Origin: Rhodoferax koreense
GTDB lineage: Bacteria; Pseudomonadota; Gammaproteobacteria; Burkholderiales; Burkholderiaceae_C
Length of the DNA: 64,000 nucleotides
Assembly: GCF_001955695.1 (NCBI RefSeq)
Contig: NZ_CP019236.1
Span: forward strand, 4,030,001 to 4,094,000
Direction: 5' to 3'
Position numbers and translations under genes: made by a program. Below the pieces are notes generated by a model that saw only the letters and a program-made list of their open reading frames with translations, did not search any database and was not told the DNA's origin. Positions 23,597 through 33,273 of the stretch are shown here, one piece after another. Positions within the stretch are counted from its first letter, which is position 1; each line of letters starts with the position of its first letter.

Positions 23597-23869
23597 TCAG
23601 TTCAACGCATCCTTCAATGCCTTGCCTGGACGAAACTTTGGCACTTTGGCCGCCTTGATTTTAATCGCGGCGCCGGTGCGCGGATTGCGGCCGGCACGGG
23701 CTGCGCGCTTGCCGACTGCAAAGGTGCCGAATCCTACCAGCGAAACCGTACCACCCTTTTTCAGCGTGGTCTTCACCGCGCCGATGGTGGACTCCAAGGC
23801 CCGCGTCGCGGCGGCCTTGGAAATGTCAGCATGCTTCGCGATGTGTTCGATCAATTCGGTTTTATTCAC
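23597..23869 (-). CDS. hupB: HU-family DNA-binding protein
   Basis: The 90-residue nucleoid protein has the HU fold: [20 protein letters not shown], the strand region [20 protein letters not shown] with the DNA-minor-groove arm [20 protein letters not shown] (proline at the tip), and the C-terminal [10 protein letters not shown]. It bends and compacts DNA. Translation starts at a GTG (23869) with GAGGGG 8 bases upstream. The order with tRNA-Val and ppiD matches the hupB locus. The HU-beta assignment over HU-alpha rests on that order. Confidence 0.93.
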   Translation of the reverse strand: MNKTELIEHIAKHADISKAAATRALESTIGAVKTTLKKGGTVSLVGFGTFAVGKRAARAGRNPRTGAAIKIKAAKVPKFRPGKALKDALN

Positions 23870-23930
23870 AAGGAGCCCCTCAATCTAATTTGTTTCAATA
23901 CGCCAGATTTAAAATGGCCCCCTGCCTGGG

Positions 23931-23949
23931 GCTCTACGGTGCGTAGAGC
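23931..23949. other. Hairpin in the hup upstream region
   Basis: GCTCTACG and CGTAGAGC form a perfect 8-bp stem with a 3-base loop, about 65 bp upstream of the hup start. It may lie in the hup 5' leader. The rest of the 283-bp gap between the dehydrogenase and hup shows no gene. Confidence 0.5.
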
Positions 23950-24152
23950 AACCAGTACAGGAGACCACGTAACTTTGCAGCGCCGCTGCCCATGCAATTA
24001 AAACCACGGACCTCGCAGGTGTCAATCGGCCAAACAGCTTATCGGCGGCGCGGAGGCGGATTCTAGACGGTTTTACGGCCCGTCTCTCACGTCAAAGTGC
24101 AAATCCGCGCGGCCCGACGAAGCCCCCATTCCATGGCTGCTGACCGGGCCGC

Positions 24153-25262
24153 TCACAGGGCCGCGGCGATGGCCCGCCCGACATCGGCCGTGCTCGCGCT
24201 GCCGCCAATATCAGGCGTGCGCGGCGCACCGCTGGCCGGCTCCAGCACTTTCTCGATCGCGGCCAGCACGGCGTCGTGCGCGTCCTTGTGGCCGAGGAAC
24301 TCGAGCATCATCGCGCCGCACCAGATCTGCCCGATCGGGTTGGCGATCTGCTTGCCCGCGATGTCGGGCGCCGAGCCGTGCACCGGCTCGAACAGGGACG
24401 GGAACTTGCGGGACGGATTGAGGTTGGCGCTGGGCGCGATGCCGATGGTGCCGGTGCAGGCCGGCCCCAGGTCGCTCAGGATGTCGCCGAACAGGTTGCT
24501 GGCCACCACCACGTCGAAGAAGTCGGGCCGCTGCACGAAATGCGCGGTCAGGATGTCGATGTGGAACTTGTCGAGCCGGATGTCCGGATAGGCCTGGCCC
24601 ATCGCCGCCACGCGTTCGTCCCAATAAGGCATGGTGATGGCGATGCCGTTCGATTTGGTGGCGCTGGTCAGGTGCTTCTTGGGCCGCGACTGCGCCAGCT
24701 CGAAGGCGAATTTCAGTACGCGGTCGACGCCGACGCGGCTCATCACCGTCTCCTGCATCACGATCTCGCGCTCCGTGCCTTCGAACATGCGCCCGCCGAT
24801 GCTCGAATATTCGCCCTCGGTGTTCTCGCGCACGATGTACATGTCGATCTCGCCGGGCTGGCGCGGGCTGCCGTCGCGCCGCACCACCGGCGCGATGATG
24901 CCGGGCATCAGCCGTGCTGGCCTGAGGTTGATGTACTGGTCGAACTCGCGGCGGAACAACAGCAGCGAACCCCACAGCGACACGTGGTCGGCGATCTTCT
25001 CGGGCCAGCCCACGGCGCCGAAGTAGATCGCGTCGTGCCCGCCGATCTGGTCCTTCCAGTCGTCGGGCAGCATCTTGCCGTGGCGCTCGCAGTAGTCCCA
25101 GCTCGAGAAATCGAAGTGGTCGAATTTCAGGTCGATGTCGAACTTGCTGGCCGCGGCCTCCATCACGCGCAGGCCCTCGGGCATGACTTCCTTGCCGATG
25201 CCGTCGCCGGCGATCACGGCGATCCTTTTCTGCCCGGTCTTCTGGCTGGTCTTCTGATTCAT
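24153..25262 (-). CDS. Tartrate/D-malate-type decarboxylating dehydrogenase
   Basis: The 369-residue enzyme belongs to the isocitrate/isopropylmalate dehydrogenase family. It has AVIAGDGIGKEVMPEG at 14-29, the substrate-arginine region LWGSLLLFRREFDQYINLRP, IVRENTEGEYSSIGG, the lysine/asparagine block TSATKSNGIAITMPYWDE, and the metal-binding DVVVASNLFGDILSDLG. The NAD-pocket sequence GSAPDIAGKQIANPIGQIW is typical of the tartrate dehydrogenase (TtuC/DmlA) branch rather than LeuB. It probably oxidises and decarboxylates a C4 hydroxyacid with NAD and a divalent metal. The exact substrate (tartrate, D-malate or 3-isopropylmalate-like) cannot be settled from sequence. It is followed downstream only by hup and lies 32 bp after the EamA-type gene. 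Confidence 0.88.
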   Translation of the reverse strand: MNQKTSQKTGQKRIAVIAGDGIGKEVMPEGLRVMEAAASKFDIDLKFDHFDFSSWDYCERHGKMLPDDWKDQIGGHDAIYFGAVGWPEKIADHVSLWGSLLLFRREFDQYINLRPARLMPGIIAPVVRRDGSPRQPGEIDMYIVRENTEGEYSSIGGRMFEGTEREIVMQETVMSRVGVDRVLKFAFELAQSRPKKHLTSATKSNGIAITMPYWDERVAAMGQAYPDIRLDKFHIDILTAHFVQRPDFFDVVVASNLFGDILSDLGPACTGTIGIAPSANLNPSRKFPSLFEPVHGSAPDIAGKQIANPIGQIWCGAMMLEFLGHKDAHDAVLAAIEKVLEPASGAPRTPDIGGSASTADVGRAIAAAL

Positions 25263-25294
25263 GGTCTCTCTCCTTAACGTTGGACGAACAGAAT

Positions 25295-26194
25295 TCAGTG
25301 GCGGCTGCGCACCACCAAGCTCACGCCGAGCGCGGTCAAGGCGGTTCCGGCCAGCGTCAGGACGGTGATCGGCTCGCCGAACAACACCCAGGCCATCAAG
25401 GCCGTGGTGGGCGGCACGAGGTACAGCAGGCTGGTCACCGCGGTGGCCGCACCGCGCTGGATCAGCAGGTACAGCAGCGAGCTGCCACCCAGCGTCAGCA
25501 CCAGCACCGACCAGGCCATCGAGGCGATCAGCGGCGCATTGAAATGGATCGACTCCTGCTCGAGCCAGACGGCCAGCGGCCAGGTCACCACACAGGCGGC
25601 GAGGTTCTGCACGAGGTTGGCCGTCGGCACGGCACAGGGCTTGAGAAAGCGCTTCTGGTAGAGCGTGCCGACGGTGATGCTGAGCAGCGCGCCCAGCGCC
25701 AGCAGGAAATTGAACGGATGGATTTCACCCAGCCCGAGCTTCTGCCAGACCACCAGCGCCAGCCCGGCAAGGCCGAAGGCCAGCCCCAGCCATTGCACCT
25801 TGCCGACCCGTCCGCCGCGCGCCGACACCCACACGGCGGTGAGCACCGGCTGCAGCCCCACCAGCAGCGCGATCAGGCCCGCGCCCATGCCCAGCTTGAC
25901 GGCGCTCCACACGCCGCCCAGGTACATCGCATGCATGAGCATGCCGGTGACGGCCAGGTGCTTCCACTGGCCACGGTCGCTCGGCCAGGCCGCCCTGGAC
26001 ATGCGCGCCCACACGCCGAAACACAACACCGAAAGCCCGAACCGCAGCGCCAGGAACTTGAGCGGCGGCGCATGCGGCATGCCGTAGCGCGCGACGATGA
26101 ACCCCGTGCTCCAAATCACCACGAACACCGCCGGCATGACGCGCAGCCAGGCGTTGGCCGTGGCCGCCTGCGCCGACCCGGCGGCCGGATTCAT
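25295..26194 (-). CDS. DMT-superfamily (EamA) transporter
   Basis: The 299-residue membrane protein has ten hydrophobic segments in two EamA repeats (AVFVVIWSTGFIVARYGM near 20-37; AGLIALLVGLQPVLTAVWVS; then LGALLSITVGTLYQKRFLKP for the second half). This is the fold of drug/metabolite exporters. The start chosen is the ATG at 26194, which overlaps the pgsA stop by 4 bases. Further upstream the frame only shadows pgsA. The substrate is unknown. Its place after pgsA and before the tartrate-type dehydrogenase suggests one leftward transcript from uvrC. Confidence 0.88.
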   Translation of the reverse strand: MNPAAGSAQAATANAWLRVMPAVFVVIWSTGFIVARYGMPHAPPLKFLALRFGLSVLCFGVWARMSRAAWPSDRGQWKHLAVTGMLMHAMYLGGVWSAVKLGMGAGLIALLVGLQPVLTAVWVSARGGRVGKVQWLGLAFGLAGLALVVWQKLGLGEIHPFNFLLALGALLSITVGTLYQKRFLKPCAVPTANLVQNLAACVVTWPLAVWLEQESIHFNAPLIASMAWSVLVLTLGGSSLLYLLIQRGAATAVTSLLYLVPPTTALMAWVLFGEPITVLTLAGTALTALGVSLVVRSRH

Positions 26195-26757
26195 TTGGTG
26201 CGCGCCCTGATCTCGGGCAGGGCCTTGCGCAGGTAATAGACCATGGACCACACCGTGAGCACGGCCGACACCCAGATCAGCCAGGTGCCCCACAGCTGGG
26301 TATTGATGCGGCCGAACAGCACGCCATGGAACAGCAGGAACGGGATCGCCACCATCTGCGCCACCGTCTTGAGCTTGCCGACCATGTGCACGGCCACGCT
26401 GCGCGAGGCGCCGATCTGCGCCATCCATTCGCGCAACGCCGAGATGGCGATCTCGCGGCCGATGATGATCAGGGCCACGAACACGTCGGCGCGCTGCAGG
26501 TGCACCAGCACCAGCACACTCGCGCAGACCAGGAACTTGTCGGCCACCGGGTCCAGGAAGGCGCCGAAGGACGAGGTCTGGTTGAGCCGGCGCGCGAGAA
26601 AGCCATCGAGCCAGTCGGTCGCGGCGAAGACCACGAACATCACGGTCGCGATCAGGTTGCGGTGGGCTTCGTCGAGGGGCAGGTAGAACACCCCGACGAT
26701 CAAAGGGATCGCGACGATGCGCGTCCAGGTCATGATGGTGGGGATGGTCCAGAACAT
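26191..26757 (-). CDS. pgsA: CDP-diacylglycerol-glycerol-3-phosphate 3-phosphatidyltransferase
   Basis: The 188-residue inner-membrane enzyme makes phosphatidylglycerolphosphate, the committed step to phosphatidylglycerol and cardiolipin. It starts MFWTIPTIMTWTRIVAIPLI. It contains the CDP-alcohol phosphotransferase signature with DWLDGFLARRL followed by FGAFLDPVADKFLV, which holds the conserved D-G-AR-G/D-D pattern. Four to five transmembrane segments follow. An ATG at 26775, overlapping the uvrC stop, would add six residues (MPQSPP) and is an alternative start by coupling. The uvrC-pgsA order is conserved in many proteobacteria. Confidence 0.94.
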   Translation of the reverse strand: MFWTIPTIMTWTRIVAIPLIVGVFYLPLDEAHRNLIATVMFVVFAATDWLDGFLARRLNQTSSFGAFLDPVADKFLVCASVLVLVHLQRADVFVALIIIGREIAISALREWMAQIGASRSVAVHMVGKLKTVAQMVAIPFLLFHGVLFGRINTQLWGTWLIWVSAVLTVWSMVYYLRKALPEIRARTK

Positions 26758-26774
26758 GGGGGGCGATTGTGGCA

Positions 26775-28814
26775 TTAACGCAGGGCGCGGTAGATTTCCT
26801 CGGCCAGTTCGCGCGAAATCCCGTCGGCCTTGGCGATGTCGTCCACGCTGGCCGCGGCCACGCCGCGGATGCCGCCGAAGCGCTGCAGCAGGCTGGCGCG
26901 CTTCTTCGGGCCCACGCCGGGGATCTCCTCCAGCTTGCTGCCGCCCACGCGCACCTTGGCGCGCGCGGCGCGCATGCCGGTGATGGCGAAGCGGTGCGCC
27001 TCGTCGCGGATCTGGGCGACCAGCATCAGGGCCGCGGAGTCGCGCGCCAACGTGGCCTTGTGGCGGCCGTCGGCGAACACCAGTTCCTCCAGGCCGACCT
27101 TGCGGCCCTCGCCCTTCTCCACGCCGACGATCAGGCCGATGTCCAGGCCCAGGGTTTCGAACACGGACTTGGCCATCGACACCTGGCCCTTGCCGCCATC
27201 CACGAGCACCAGGTCCGGCATGCGGGCCGTGGCCGGCGTGGCCGGCGCCACCAGCGCATCGGCCACCGCCTGCGCATCGGGCTCCGCCGCCTTGGCGTCG
27301 GCCGTCACGGCCTGCCCATCGTCCGGGGACTGCAGCACCTCGGGCTCGGCCTGGGCGAACTTGATGTAGCGCCGCGTGAGCACCTGCCGCATCGCCGCAT
27401 AGTCGTCGCCCGGCGTGATGCCTTCGATCTTGTAGCGCCGGTATTCCGAGTTCTGCATCTTGTGGTGGTGGAACACCACGCACGAGGCCTGCGTCGACTC
27501 CCCGGCCGTGTGCGAGATATCGAAACATTCGATGCGAAAGTTTTCCAGCTCGTCGGGTGCGAGATCGAGTGCATCCACCAGCGCCCGCGTGCGCGCCTGT
27601 TGCGAGCCTTCCTCGGCCAGCAGCCGCGCCAGTTGCAGGCCGGCGTTCTTCTGCGCCATCTCCAGCCACTGGCGGCGCTGCTCGCGCGGGTTGTGCACGG
27701 CGGTGAGCCGGCTGCCGCTCTGCGAGGACAGGGCATCGAGCAGCGGCTTGCCCACCGGCTCGCTGGTGATCAGCGTGGGCGGCACCGGGATGTCGATGTA
27801 GTGCTGGGCGATGAAAGCCTCGAGCACCTGCACCTCCACCGGCTGCTGCACAGCACCGCCCTCGCCTTCCACGTCGGCGGCCTGCAGCGCCACGGCATCC
27901 TCCACATGGGTCGGGAAGTAAGCCCGGTCGCCCAGGTGCCGCCCGCCGCGCACCATGGCCAGGTTGACGCAGGCACGCCCGCCCTGCACCTTCACAGCGA
28001 GAACGTCCACGTCCTTGTCGGACACGTTGTCCACCGTCTGCTGGTGCAGCACGGTGGACAAGGCCGACATCTGGTTGCGCAGCTCGGCCGCCTGCTCGAA
28101 TTCGAGCCGTTCGGCATGTTCCATCATGCGGTCCTGCAGGCCCTTGAGCACCTCGGCTGTCTCGCCGTCGAGGAACCGCTCCGCGTTGAGCACGTCCTCG
28201 GCATACGCGGCCGGCTCGATGTAGTTCACGCACGGGCCGGAGCAGCGCTTGATCTGGTACAGCAGGCAGGGCCGCGTGCGGTTGCTGAACACCGTGTCTT
28301 CGCAGGTGCGCAGGCGGAACACCTTCTGCAGCAGCAGGATCGATTCCTTCACCGCCCAGGCGCTCGGGAACGGGCCGAAGTAGCGGTGCTTCTTCTCGAC
28401 CGCGCCGCGGTAGTAGGCCACGCGCGGGTAAGTCGCGGCCTGGGGCTGGGGGGACGGCACCGAAGGCAGCCTGGCCGGCAGCGCCGTGATCTTCAGGTAG
28501 GGATAACTCTTGTCGTCGCGGAACAGGATGTTGTAGCGCGGACTCAGGGCCTTGATGAGGTTGTTCTCGAGCAGCAGCGCCTCGGCCTCGGAACGCACCA
28601 CGGTCGTCTGCATCGAGGCGATCTGGCCGATCATGTGGCCGATGCGGGTGCCGCCCTGTTCGCGCTGGAAATAGGTGCTCACGCGCTTCTTGAGGTTCTT
28701 GGCCTTGCCGACATACAGCACCGCGCCGTCCTTGTCGAAGTAGCGGTAGACGCCGGGCAAGGCGGGCAGCGCAGACACCTGCGCCAGCAGTTCTTCGGAA
28801 TGCAAGCTGGACAT
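26775..28814 (-). CDS. uvrC: Excinuclease ABC subunit C
   Basis: The 679-residue nuclease makes both incisions in nucleotide excision repair. The N-terminal GIY-YIG domain is visible as [20 protein letters not shown] with [15 protein letters not shown]. The cysteine region has [24 protein letters not shown] residues [13 protein letters not shown], followed by the UVR motif near 220-255. The RNase H-like domain shows [14 protein letters not shown] and [15 protein letters not shown], and the C-terminal HhH pair ends at [23 protein letters not shown] at 28829 would add five residues. About 60 residues near 530-545 are acidic and alanine-rich, longer than in E. coli. Confidence 0.96.
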   Translation of the reverse strand: MSSLHSEELLAQVSALPALPGVYRYFDKDGAVLYVGKAKNLKKRVSTYFQREQGGTRIGHMIGQIASMQTTVVRSEAEALLLENNLIKALSPRYNILFRDDKSYPYLKITALPARLPSVPSPQPQAATYPRVAYYRGAVEKKHRYFGPFPSAWAVKESILLLQKVFRLRTCEDTVFSNRTRPCLLYQIKRCSGPCVNYIEPAAYAEDVLNAERFLDGETAEVLKGLQDRMMEHAERLEFEQAAELRNQMSALSTVLHQQTVDNVSDKDVDVLAVKVQGGRACVNLAMVRGGRHLGDRAYFPTHVEDAVALQAADVEGEGGAVQQPVEVQVLEAFIAQHYIDIPVPPTLITSEPVGKPLLDALSSQSGSRLTAVHNPREQRRQWLEMAQKNAGLQLARLLAEEGSQQARTRALVDALDLAPDELENFRIECFDISHTAGESTQASCVVFHHHKMQNSEYRRYKIEGITPGDDYAAMRQVLTRRYIKFAQAEPEVLQSPDDGQAVTADAKAAEPDAQAVADALVAPATPATARMPDLVLVDGGKGQVSMAKSVFETLGLDIGLIVGVEKGEGRKVGLEELVFADGRHKATLARDSAALMLVAQIRDEAHRFAITGMRAARAKVRVGGSKLEEIPGVGPKKRASLLQRFGGIRGVAAASVDDIAKADGISRELAEEIYRALR

Positions 28815-28872
28815 GGCGCGTATTGTCACCGCTTCGCCGGGCGCTTTCAGGCATCGGCATCGATCACCGCAG

Positions 28873-28929
28873 TGCTATTCAATCGATAGCTACACCCGCT
28901 TGATGAAAGCGCGCCGCAGGACTTTTTGG
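28873..28929 (+). repeat. Dispersed short palindromic repeat, copy A
   Basis: The copy begins TGCTATTCAATCGATAGCTA and ends at GACTTTTTGG, between uvrC and the Bug gene. It shares AATCGATAGCT and a following C/G-rich arm with the reverse complement of 34934-34990. It resembles a short repeat scattered through Comamonadaceae genomes. That recollection could not be checked here. Confidence 0.5.
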
Positions 28930-28932
28930 TTA

Positions 28933-29925
28933 TTAATCGGCTTCAATCTTGGAGGACTTCACCACGACCGCCCAACGCGCCAGGTCGGCTTTCACGCGGT
29001 CCCCGAGTTGCTGCGGGTTCTGGTAGTCGGCCGTGGCGCCCTGCTCCTCGGCCTTCTGCTTGAAGGCCGGCGTGTTGACGACCTTGCCGATCTCGGCCGT
29101 GAGCTTGTCGACCACGGGCTTGGGCGTGGCCGCCGGCACGAACACGCCGAACCAGGAGGTGGCATCCACGTTCGGATAACCCGCCTCGGCCGTGGTCGGC
29201 ACGTCGGGCAGGCTCGCCAGCCGCGTCTTACCGGTGACGGCCAGCACCCGCAGCTTGCCGGCCTGGATGTGCGGCATGAACGGCGGCGCGGTGCCGAAGG
29301 TCAGGTCGACCTGGCCGCCGAGCAGGTCCTGCAGCGCCGGGCCCGTGCCCTTGTACGGCACGTGCACCATGTGGATGCCGCCCTGCTGCTCCAGCATGGC
29401 GCCGGTCACGTGCTGCAGCGAGCCGTTGCCCGACGAGGCGTAGTTCAGCTTGCCCGGATGCGCCTTGGCATAGGCCACGAGTTCGGGCAGCGTCTTCACC
29501 GGCAGCTCGGCGCGCACCACGATGATCTGCGGCGCGGAAATCACGTTGGCCACGGGCTGCAGGTCTTTCTGTTCCCACTGCTGCGCCGTCTTGCTGACCA
29601 GCGGCGTGATCACGTGGTAGCCCGAGTACTGCATGAGGATGGTGTAGCCGTCGGCCTCGGCGCGCTTCACATAAGAGGCCGCAATGTTGCCGTTGCCGCC
29701 GCCGCGGTTGTCCACGATGACCGACTGGCCCAGCGCCGGGCCGAGCGGCAGCGCCAGCATGCGCGCCGAAAGGTCGGTGGTGCCGCCAGCCGCGGTCGGC
29801 ACGACCATGGTGATGGTCCTGGCCGGGTAGACGCCCTGGCTCCCCTGTGCGTGGGCCGTGCCGAAGCCGGCGCCGACGAGTGCAGCGATCAGCAGCGTGT
29901 TGAATTGTTTGCGTGTGGTGGTCAT
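28933..29925 (-). CDS. Bug-family tripartite tricarboxylate transporter binding protein
   Basis: The 330-residue protein has a signal peptide (KQFNTLLIAALVGAGFGTAHAQ, cleaved near 26) and the Bug/TctC fold. Family marks are YPARTITMVVPTAAGGTTDL near 33-52, QSVIVDNRGGGNGNIAASYV, the PVANVISAPQIIVVRAELPV strand and NYASSGNGSLQHVTGAMLE. In the periplasm such proteins bind carboxylates and feed TctAB permeases, or act as sensors. No tctA or tctB gene is in the window. It is the last gene of the leftward cluster, 28 bp after a second Bug gene. Confidence 0.9.
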   Translation of the reverse strand: MTTTRKQFNTLLIAALVGAGFGTAHAQGSQGVYPARTITMVVPTAAGGTTDLSARMLALPLGPALGQSVIVDNRGGGNGNIAASYVKRAEADGYTILMQYSGYHVITPLVSKTAQQWEQKDLQPVANVISAPQIIVVRAELPVKTLPELVAYAKAHPGKLNYASSGNGSLQHVTGAMLEQQGGIHMVHVPYKGTGPALQDLLGGQVDLTFGTAPPFMPHIQAGKLRVLAVTGKTRLASLPDVPTTAEAGYPNVDATSWFGVFVPAATPKPVVDKLTAEIGKVVNTPAFKQKAEEQGATADYQNPQQLGDRVKADLARWAVVVKSSKIEAD

Positions 29926-29953
29926 GTTGTCTCTTTGGTAATGGTGTGGGGAC

Positions 29954-30934
29954 TCAATCGATCTTGGCGCCGGTTTCCTTGACGAGCACGCCCCAGCGCG
30001 CCAGGTCTTTCTGCACCAGCGCCGCCAGTTGCGCCGAGCTGCCCTTCAGCGGTTCGCAGCCGACGACGCCCAGTTGATCGAGCACCTCCTTCTGGTCGAG
30101 CGCGCGCGCCACCTCGGCCTGCAGCCGGGCCACGATGGCCGGCGGCGTGCCGGTGGGCGCGAACATGCCGTACCACGGCGTCTGCCCGAAGCCTTTCAGG
30201 GTCTCGCCGATGGTCGGCGTATCCGGCAGGGCCGCCACGCGTTTCTCGTTCACCACGCCCAGCACCTTGAGCTTGCCGCCCTTGATGAAGGCGATGGACG
30301 AAGGCAGGCTCTGCACCGACAGCGGCACCTGGCCGCCCACCACGTCGGTGGCGGCCGCGGCCGAACCCTTGTACGGAATGTGCTGCAGGCTGATGCCGGC
30401 CGCGCGCTGCAGCATTTCGCCGATCAGGTGGTTCAGCGTGCCGTTGCCGGCCGAGGCGATGGCGTATTTGCCCGGGCTGGCCTTGGCCAGCGCAATCAGT
30501 TCGGCCACGTTGTTCGCCGCAAAGGCGGGGTTGGCCACCAGGGCATAGCCGGCCGTGGCCAGCGGCGCCACGGGCTCGAAGTCCTTCACCGGGTCGAAGC
30601 CGGTGTTCTTGTACAGCCAGGGGTTGATGACCTGCGCGCTGTCGGCCGTGACCAGCAGGGTGTAGCCGTCGGGCTTGGCCCTGGCCGTGGCCGCCGTGCC
30701 GACGTTGCCGCCGGCGCCGGGCCGGTTGTCCACCAGCACGGTCTGGCCGAGCTGCTCGGTGAGCCGGTGCGCGACGACGCGGGCGATGGCGTCGTTGGCG
30801 CCGCCCGCGGCCTGCGGCACCACGAGGGTGATGGGCTTCGACGGGAACTTGTCCTGGGCATTGGCGGCCAGGCTCAGCCAACCACCCAGCACGAGCAGCG
30901 TGGCACGGCGCGAAAGCAAGTGGGAAATACGCAT
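29954..30934 (-). CDS. Bug-family tripartite tricarboxylate transporter binding protein
   Basis: The 326-residue protein has a signal peptide (RRATLLVLGGWLSLAANAQ) followed by FPSKPITLVVPQAAGGANDA, QTVLVDNRPGAGGNVGTAAT, YAIASAGNGTLNHLIGEML and HIPYKGSAAAATDVVGGQVP, the standard Bug/TctC pattern. It is about 35 percent identical to its neighbour by eye and probably binds a related carboxylate. It lies 30 bp downstream of the lyase gene. Two Bug genes next to CoA-transferase and lyase genes are common in Burkholderiales and suggest uptake of the acid that the enzymes break down. Confidence 0.9.
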   Translation of the reverse strand: MRISHLLSRRATLLVLGGWLSLAANAQDKFPSKPITLVVPQAAGGANDAIARVVAHRLTEQLGQTVLVDNRPGAGGNVGTAATARAKPDGYTLLVTADSAQVINPWLYKNTGFDPVKDFEPVAPLATAGYALVANPAFAANNVAELIALAKASPGKYAIASAGNGTLNHLIGEMLQRAAGISLQHIPYKGSAAAATDVVGGQVPLSVQSLPSSIAFIKGGKLKVLGVVNEKRVAALPDTPTIGETLKGFGQTPWYGMFAPTGTPPAIVARLQAEVARALDQKEVLDQLGVVGCEPLKGSSAQLAALVQKDLARWGVLVKETGAKID

Positions 30935-30964
30935 CTTTTTGTCTCCTTCGTTGTGGTGAACGGT

Positions 30965-31954
30965 TCAGCCGCGCGCCAGCGCGCGTTCGCGGATGGCCTC
31001 GAAATCGGCCGGCACGGGATGCAGGTCGAGCCGACGGCCGGCCTTGACGATCTGGCTCGGCACGTCATGGCCCACGAGTGCCGGCAGCCAACGTGCGGCC
31101 CCCAGCAGCTTGTCCTGATCCACGCCCGTGGCATAACCCATGAGTTCGAGCGCATGCACGATCTCCTCGGTGCAGACATTGCCCGTGGCGCCCGGTGCAT
31201 ACGGGCAGCCGCCGAGGCCGCCGAGGGACGCATCGAAACGGTCGGCGCCGGCGTCGATCGCGGCCAGCACATTGGCCAGCCCCATGCCACGCGTGTTGTG
31301 AAAGTGCAGCGTGAGTTCGGTGGCCGGCCAGCGTGCACGGAAGGCTTCGGTCAGCGCCGCCACCTGCGAAGGATAGGCCATGCCCGTGGTGTCGCACAGC
31401 GTGACGCCGCGCACGCCAAGGTCGACGAAGCGCGCGGCCCAGTCGAGCACGACCTCGGCCGGCACGTCACCCTCCATCGGGCAACCGAAGCTGCAGGACA
31501 GCGACACGTTCAAAGCCGGGCCGTTGGCCGTCGCTTTGGCCAACGCGATCACGTCGGCCAGTGCGGCGAACGACTGGGCACGCGTCATGCGCAGGTTCGC
31601 CAGGTTGTGCGTCTCGCTGCACGACATCACCAGGTTGAACTCGTCGGCGCGGGCATCGATGGCGCGCTCGGCGCCGCGCACATTGGGCACCAGGGCGCTG
31701 TAGACCACGCCCGGCCGGCGCTGGATCTCGCGCAGCACGGTTTCCGCATCGCGCAGCGCGGGAATGGCCTGCGGCGAAACGAAGGCCGTGACCTCGATCT
31801 TGGCCAGGCCCGCATCCGACAGCGCATTGACCAGTGCGATCTTGTCCTCGGTCGGCACGAAGACCGGCTCGACCTGCAGGCCGTCGCGTGTGCCCACTTC
31901 CTGGATGTGGATGGGGCGCTGGGAACCTCGCCAAAGCTTGTTTCCAGTATTCAT
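30965..31954 (-). CDS. HMG-CoA-lyase-like enzyme
   Basis: The 329-residue TIM-barrel enzyme shows the family start IQEVGTRDGLQVEPVFVPTE, KIEVTAFVSPQAIPALRD, the metal-binding LHFHNTRGMGLANVLAAID and the catalytic-cysteine loop GGLGGCPYAPGATGNVCTEE. These enzymes split 3-hydroxy-3-methylglutaryl-CoA or related acyl-CoAs by retro-Claisen cleavage. The preceding CoA-transferase gene overlaps it by 4 bases, so the natural substrate is probably the CoA thioester made by that enzyme. Bacterial members with this context may act on citramalyl-CoA or other branched dicarboxylyl-CoA. I cannot decide from sequence. Confidence 0.88.
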   Translation of the reverse strand: MNTGNKLWRGSQRPIHIQEVGTRDGLQVEPVFVPTEDKIALVNALSDAGLAKIEVTAFVSPQAIPALRDAETVLREIQRRPGVVYSALVPNVRGAERAIDARADEFNLVMSCSETHNLANLRMTRAQSFAALADVIALAKATANGPALNVSLSCSFGCPMEGDVPAEVVLDWAARFVDLGVRGVTLCDTTGMAYPSQVAALTEAFRARWPATELTLHFHNTRGMGLANVLAAIDAGADRFDASLGGLGGCPYAPGATGNVCTEEIVHALELMGYATGVDQDKLLGAARWLPALVGHDVPSQIVKAGRRLDLHPVPADFEAIRERALARG

Positions 31955-33165
31955 GCAACAACTCCTTTTTCACGCAGCAAGGCGATCTGTTCGGCGGTGA
32001 GACCGGCTTCCTTGAGCACCGCATCGGTGTCGTCGCCGACGTGCGGCGCGCTCGACCGGATCGTGCCCGGCGTGGCCGAGAGCTTGGGCACGATGCCCGG
32101 CACCTCGACCGTGTAGCCGTCGCGCGTCTGCTGCTGCAGCAGCATGTCGCGCGCCCGGAAATGCGGGTCCTCGTGGATGTCCTTCGCGGTGTAGACCTTG
32201 CCGGCCGGCACGCGCGCGGCGTTCAGCGCATCCAGCACCTGCTGCACCGTGCGCGGCGCACTCCAGGCGCCGATGGCCGCGTCGATCTCGGCCACGCGCG
32301 CCACGCGGCCGGCGTTGTCGGCCAGGTCGGGCGCGGCGGCCAGGTCGGGCCGGCCGATGGCTTCCATCAGGCGCTTGAAGATGCTGTCGCCATTGCCGGC
32401 GACCAACACCCAGCCATCGGTGCAGGCATAAGCGTTCGACGGCGCGATGCCCGGCAGCGCGCTGCCCGCGGGCTCGCGCACCGCGCCGAAGGCGCTGTAT
32501 TCGGGCACCAGGCTTTCCATCACGTTGAACACGGCCTCGTGCAGCGCCACGTCGATCACCTGGCCCTGGCCGCCGTTGACCTTGCGGTGGTAGAGCGCCG
32601 TCAGCACGCCGATGGTGCCGTGCAGCGCGGCCAACGTGTCGCCGATGGACACGCCCACGCGCACCGGCACCCGGCCCGGCTCGCCGGTGAGGTGGCGCAG
32701 CCCGCCCATGGCCTCGCCGATGGCACCGAAGCCCGGCAGGTCGCGGTAGGGGCCGGTCTGGCCGTAGCCCGAGATACGCAACATCACCAGGCCGGGGTTG
32801 AGGCGGTGCAGTTCCTCCGGCGACATGCCCCAGGCTTCGAGCGTGCCGGGGCGGAAGTTCTCCACCAGCACGTCGGCCTCGGCAATCAGCCGGCGCGCGA
32901 TGTCCTGGCCCTCCTTCTGGCGCAGGTCGAGCGCGATCGAGCGCTTGTTGCGCGACTGCACCTGCCACCACACGGAGGTGCCCTCCTTGATAAGCCGCCA
33001 GTTGCGCAGCGGGTCGCCGCCGCCGGGCGCCTCGATCTTGATCACGTCGGCGCCGAATTCGCCGAGCGTCTTGCCGCAGAACGGGCCGGCGATGAGCTGG
33101 CCCATTTCCACCACCTTCACGCCCTGCAGCGCGGCGGGCGTGAGTGGACTGGAGGGGTCTGGCAT
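31951..33165 (-). CDS. CaiB/BaiF-family CoA-transferase
   Basis: The 404-residue class III CoA-transferase starts MPDPSSPLTPAALQGVKVVE and shows MGQLIAGPFCGKTLGEFGAD, KIEAPGGGDPLRNWRL, the KRSIALDLRQKEGQDI segment and LRISGYGQTGPYRDLPGFGA. The expected catalytic aspartate lies downstream of GFGAIGEAMGGLRHL. Such enzymes move CoA from succinyl-CoA or acetyl-CoA to a carboxylate. It heads the leftward catabolic operon and faces a LysR regulator across a 152-bp gap with a tandem repeat. The ATG at 33165 is chosen because upstream sequence in this frame is low complexity. Confidence 0.9.
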   Translation of the reverse strand: MPDPSSPLTPAALQGVKVVEMGQLIAGPFCGKTLGEFGADVIKIEAPGGGDPLRNWRLIKEGTSVWWQVQSRNKRSIALDLRQKEGQDIARRLIAEADVLVENFRPGTLEAWGMSPEELHRLNPGLVMLRISGYGQTGPYRDLPGFGAIGEAMGGLRHLTGEPGRVPVRVGVSIGDTLAALHGTIGVLTALYHRKVNGGQGQVIDVALHEAVFNVMESLVPEYSAFGAVREPAGSALPGIAPSNAYACTDGWVLVAGNGDSIFKRLMEAIGRPDLAAAPDLADNAGRVARVAEIDAAIGAWSAPRTVQQVLDALNAARVPAGKVYTAKDIHEDPHFRARDMLLQQQTRDGYTVEVPGIVPKLSATPGTIRSSAPHVGDDTDAVLKEAGLTAEQIALLREKGVVA

Positions 33166-33273
33166 GAATTTGTCTCCGCCAAGTTGTTCGAAGGCGCCGA
33201 TGATTCCAGCAAGCGGGCCGCGCGTAAAACGCTGAAGTGCGAAGCTGCCATCGCAAACCGGCATGGCAGCGGC

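Noticed and set aside
25280..28889. Long open frames opposite eamA, pgsA and uvrC, and opposite many other genes
   Set aside because: They mirror the third-position GC bias of strongly supported genes on the other strand and have no starts, RBS or domains of their own.
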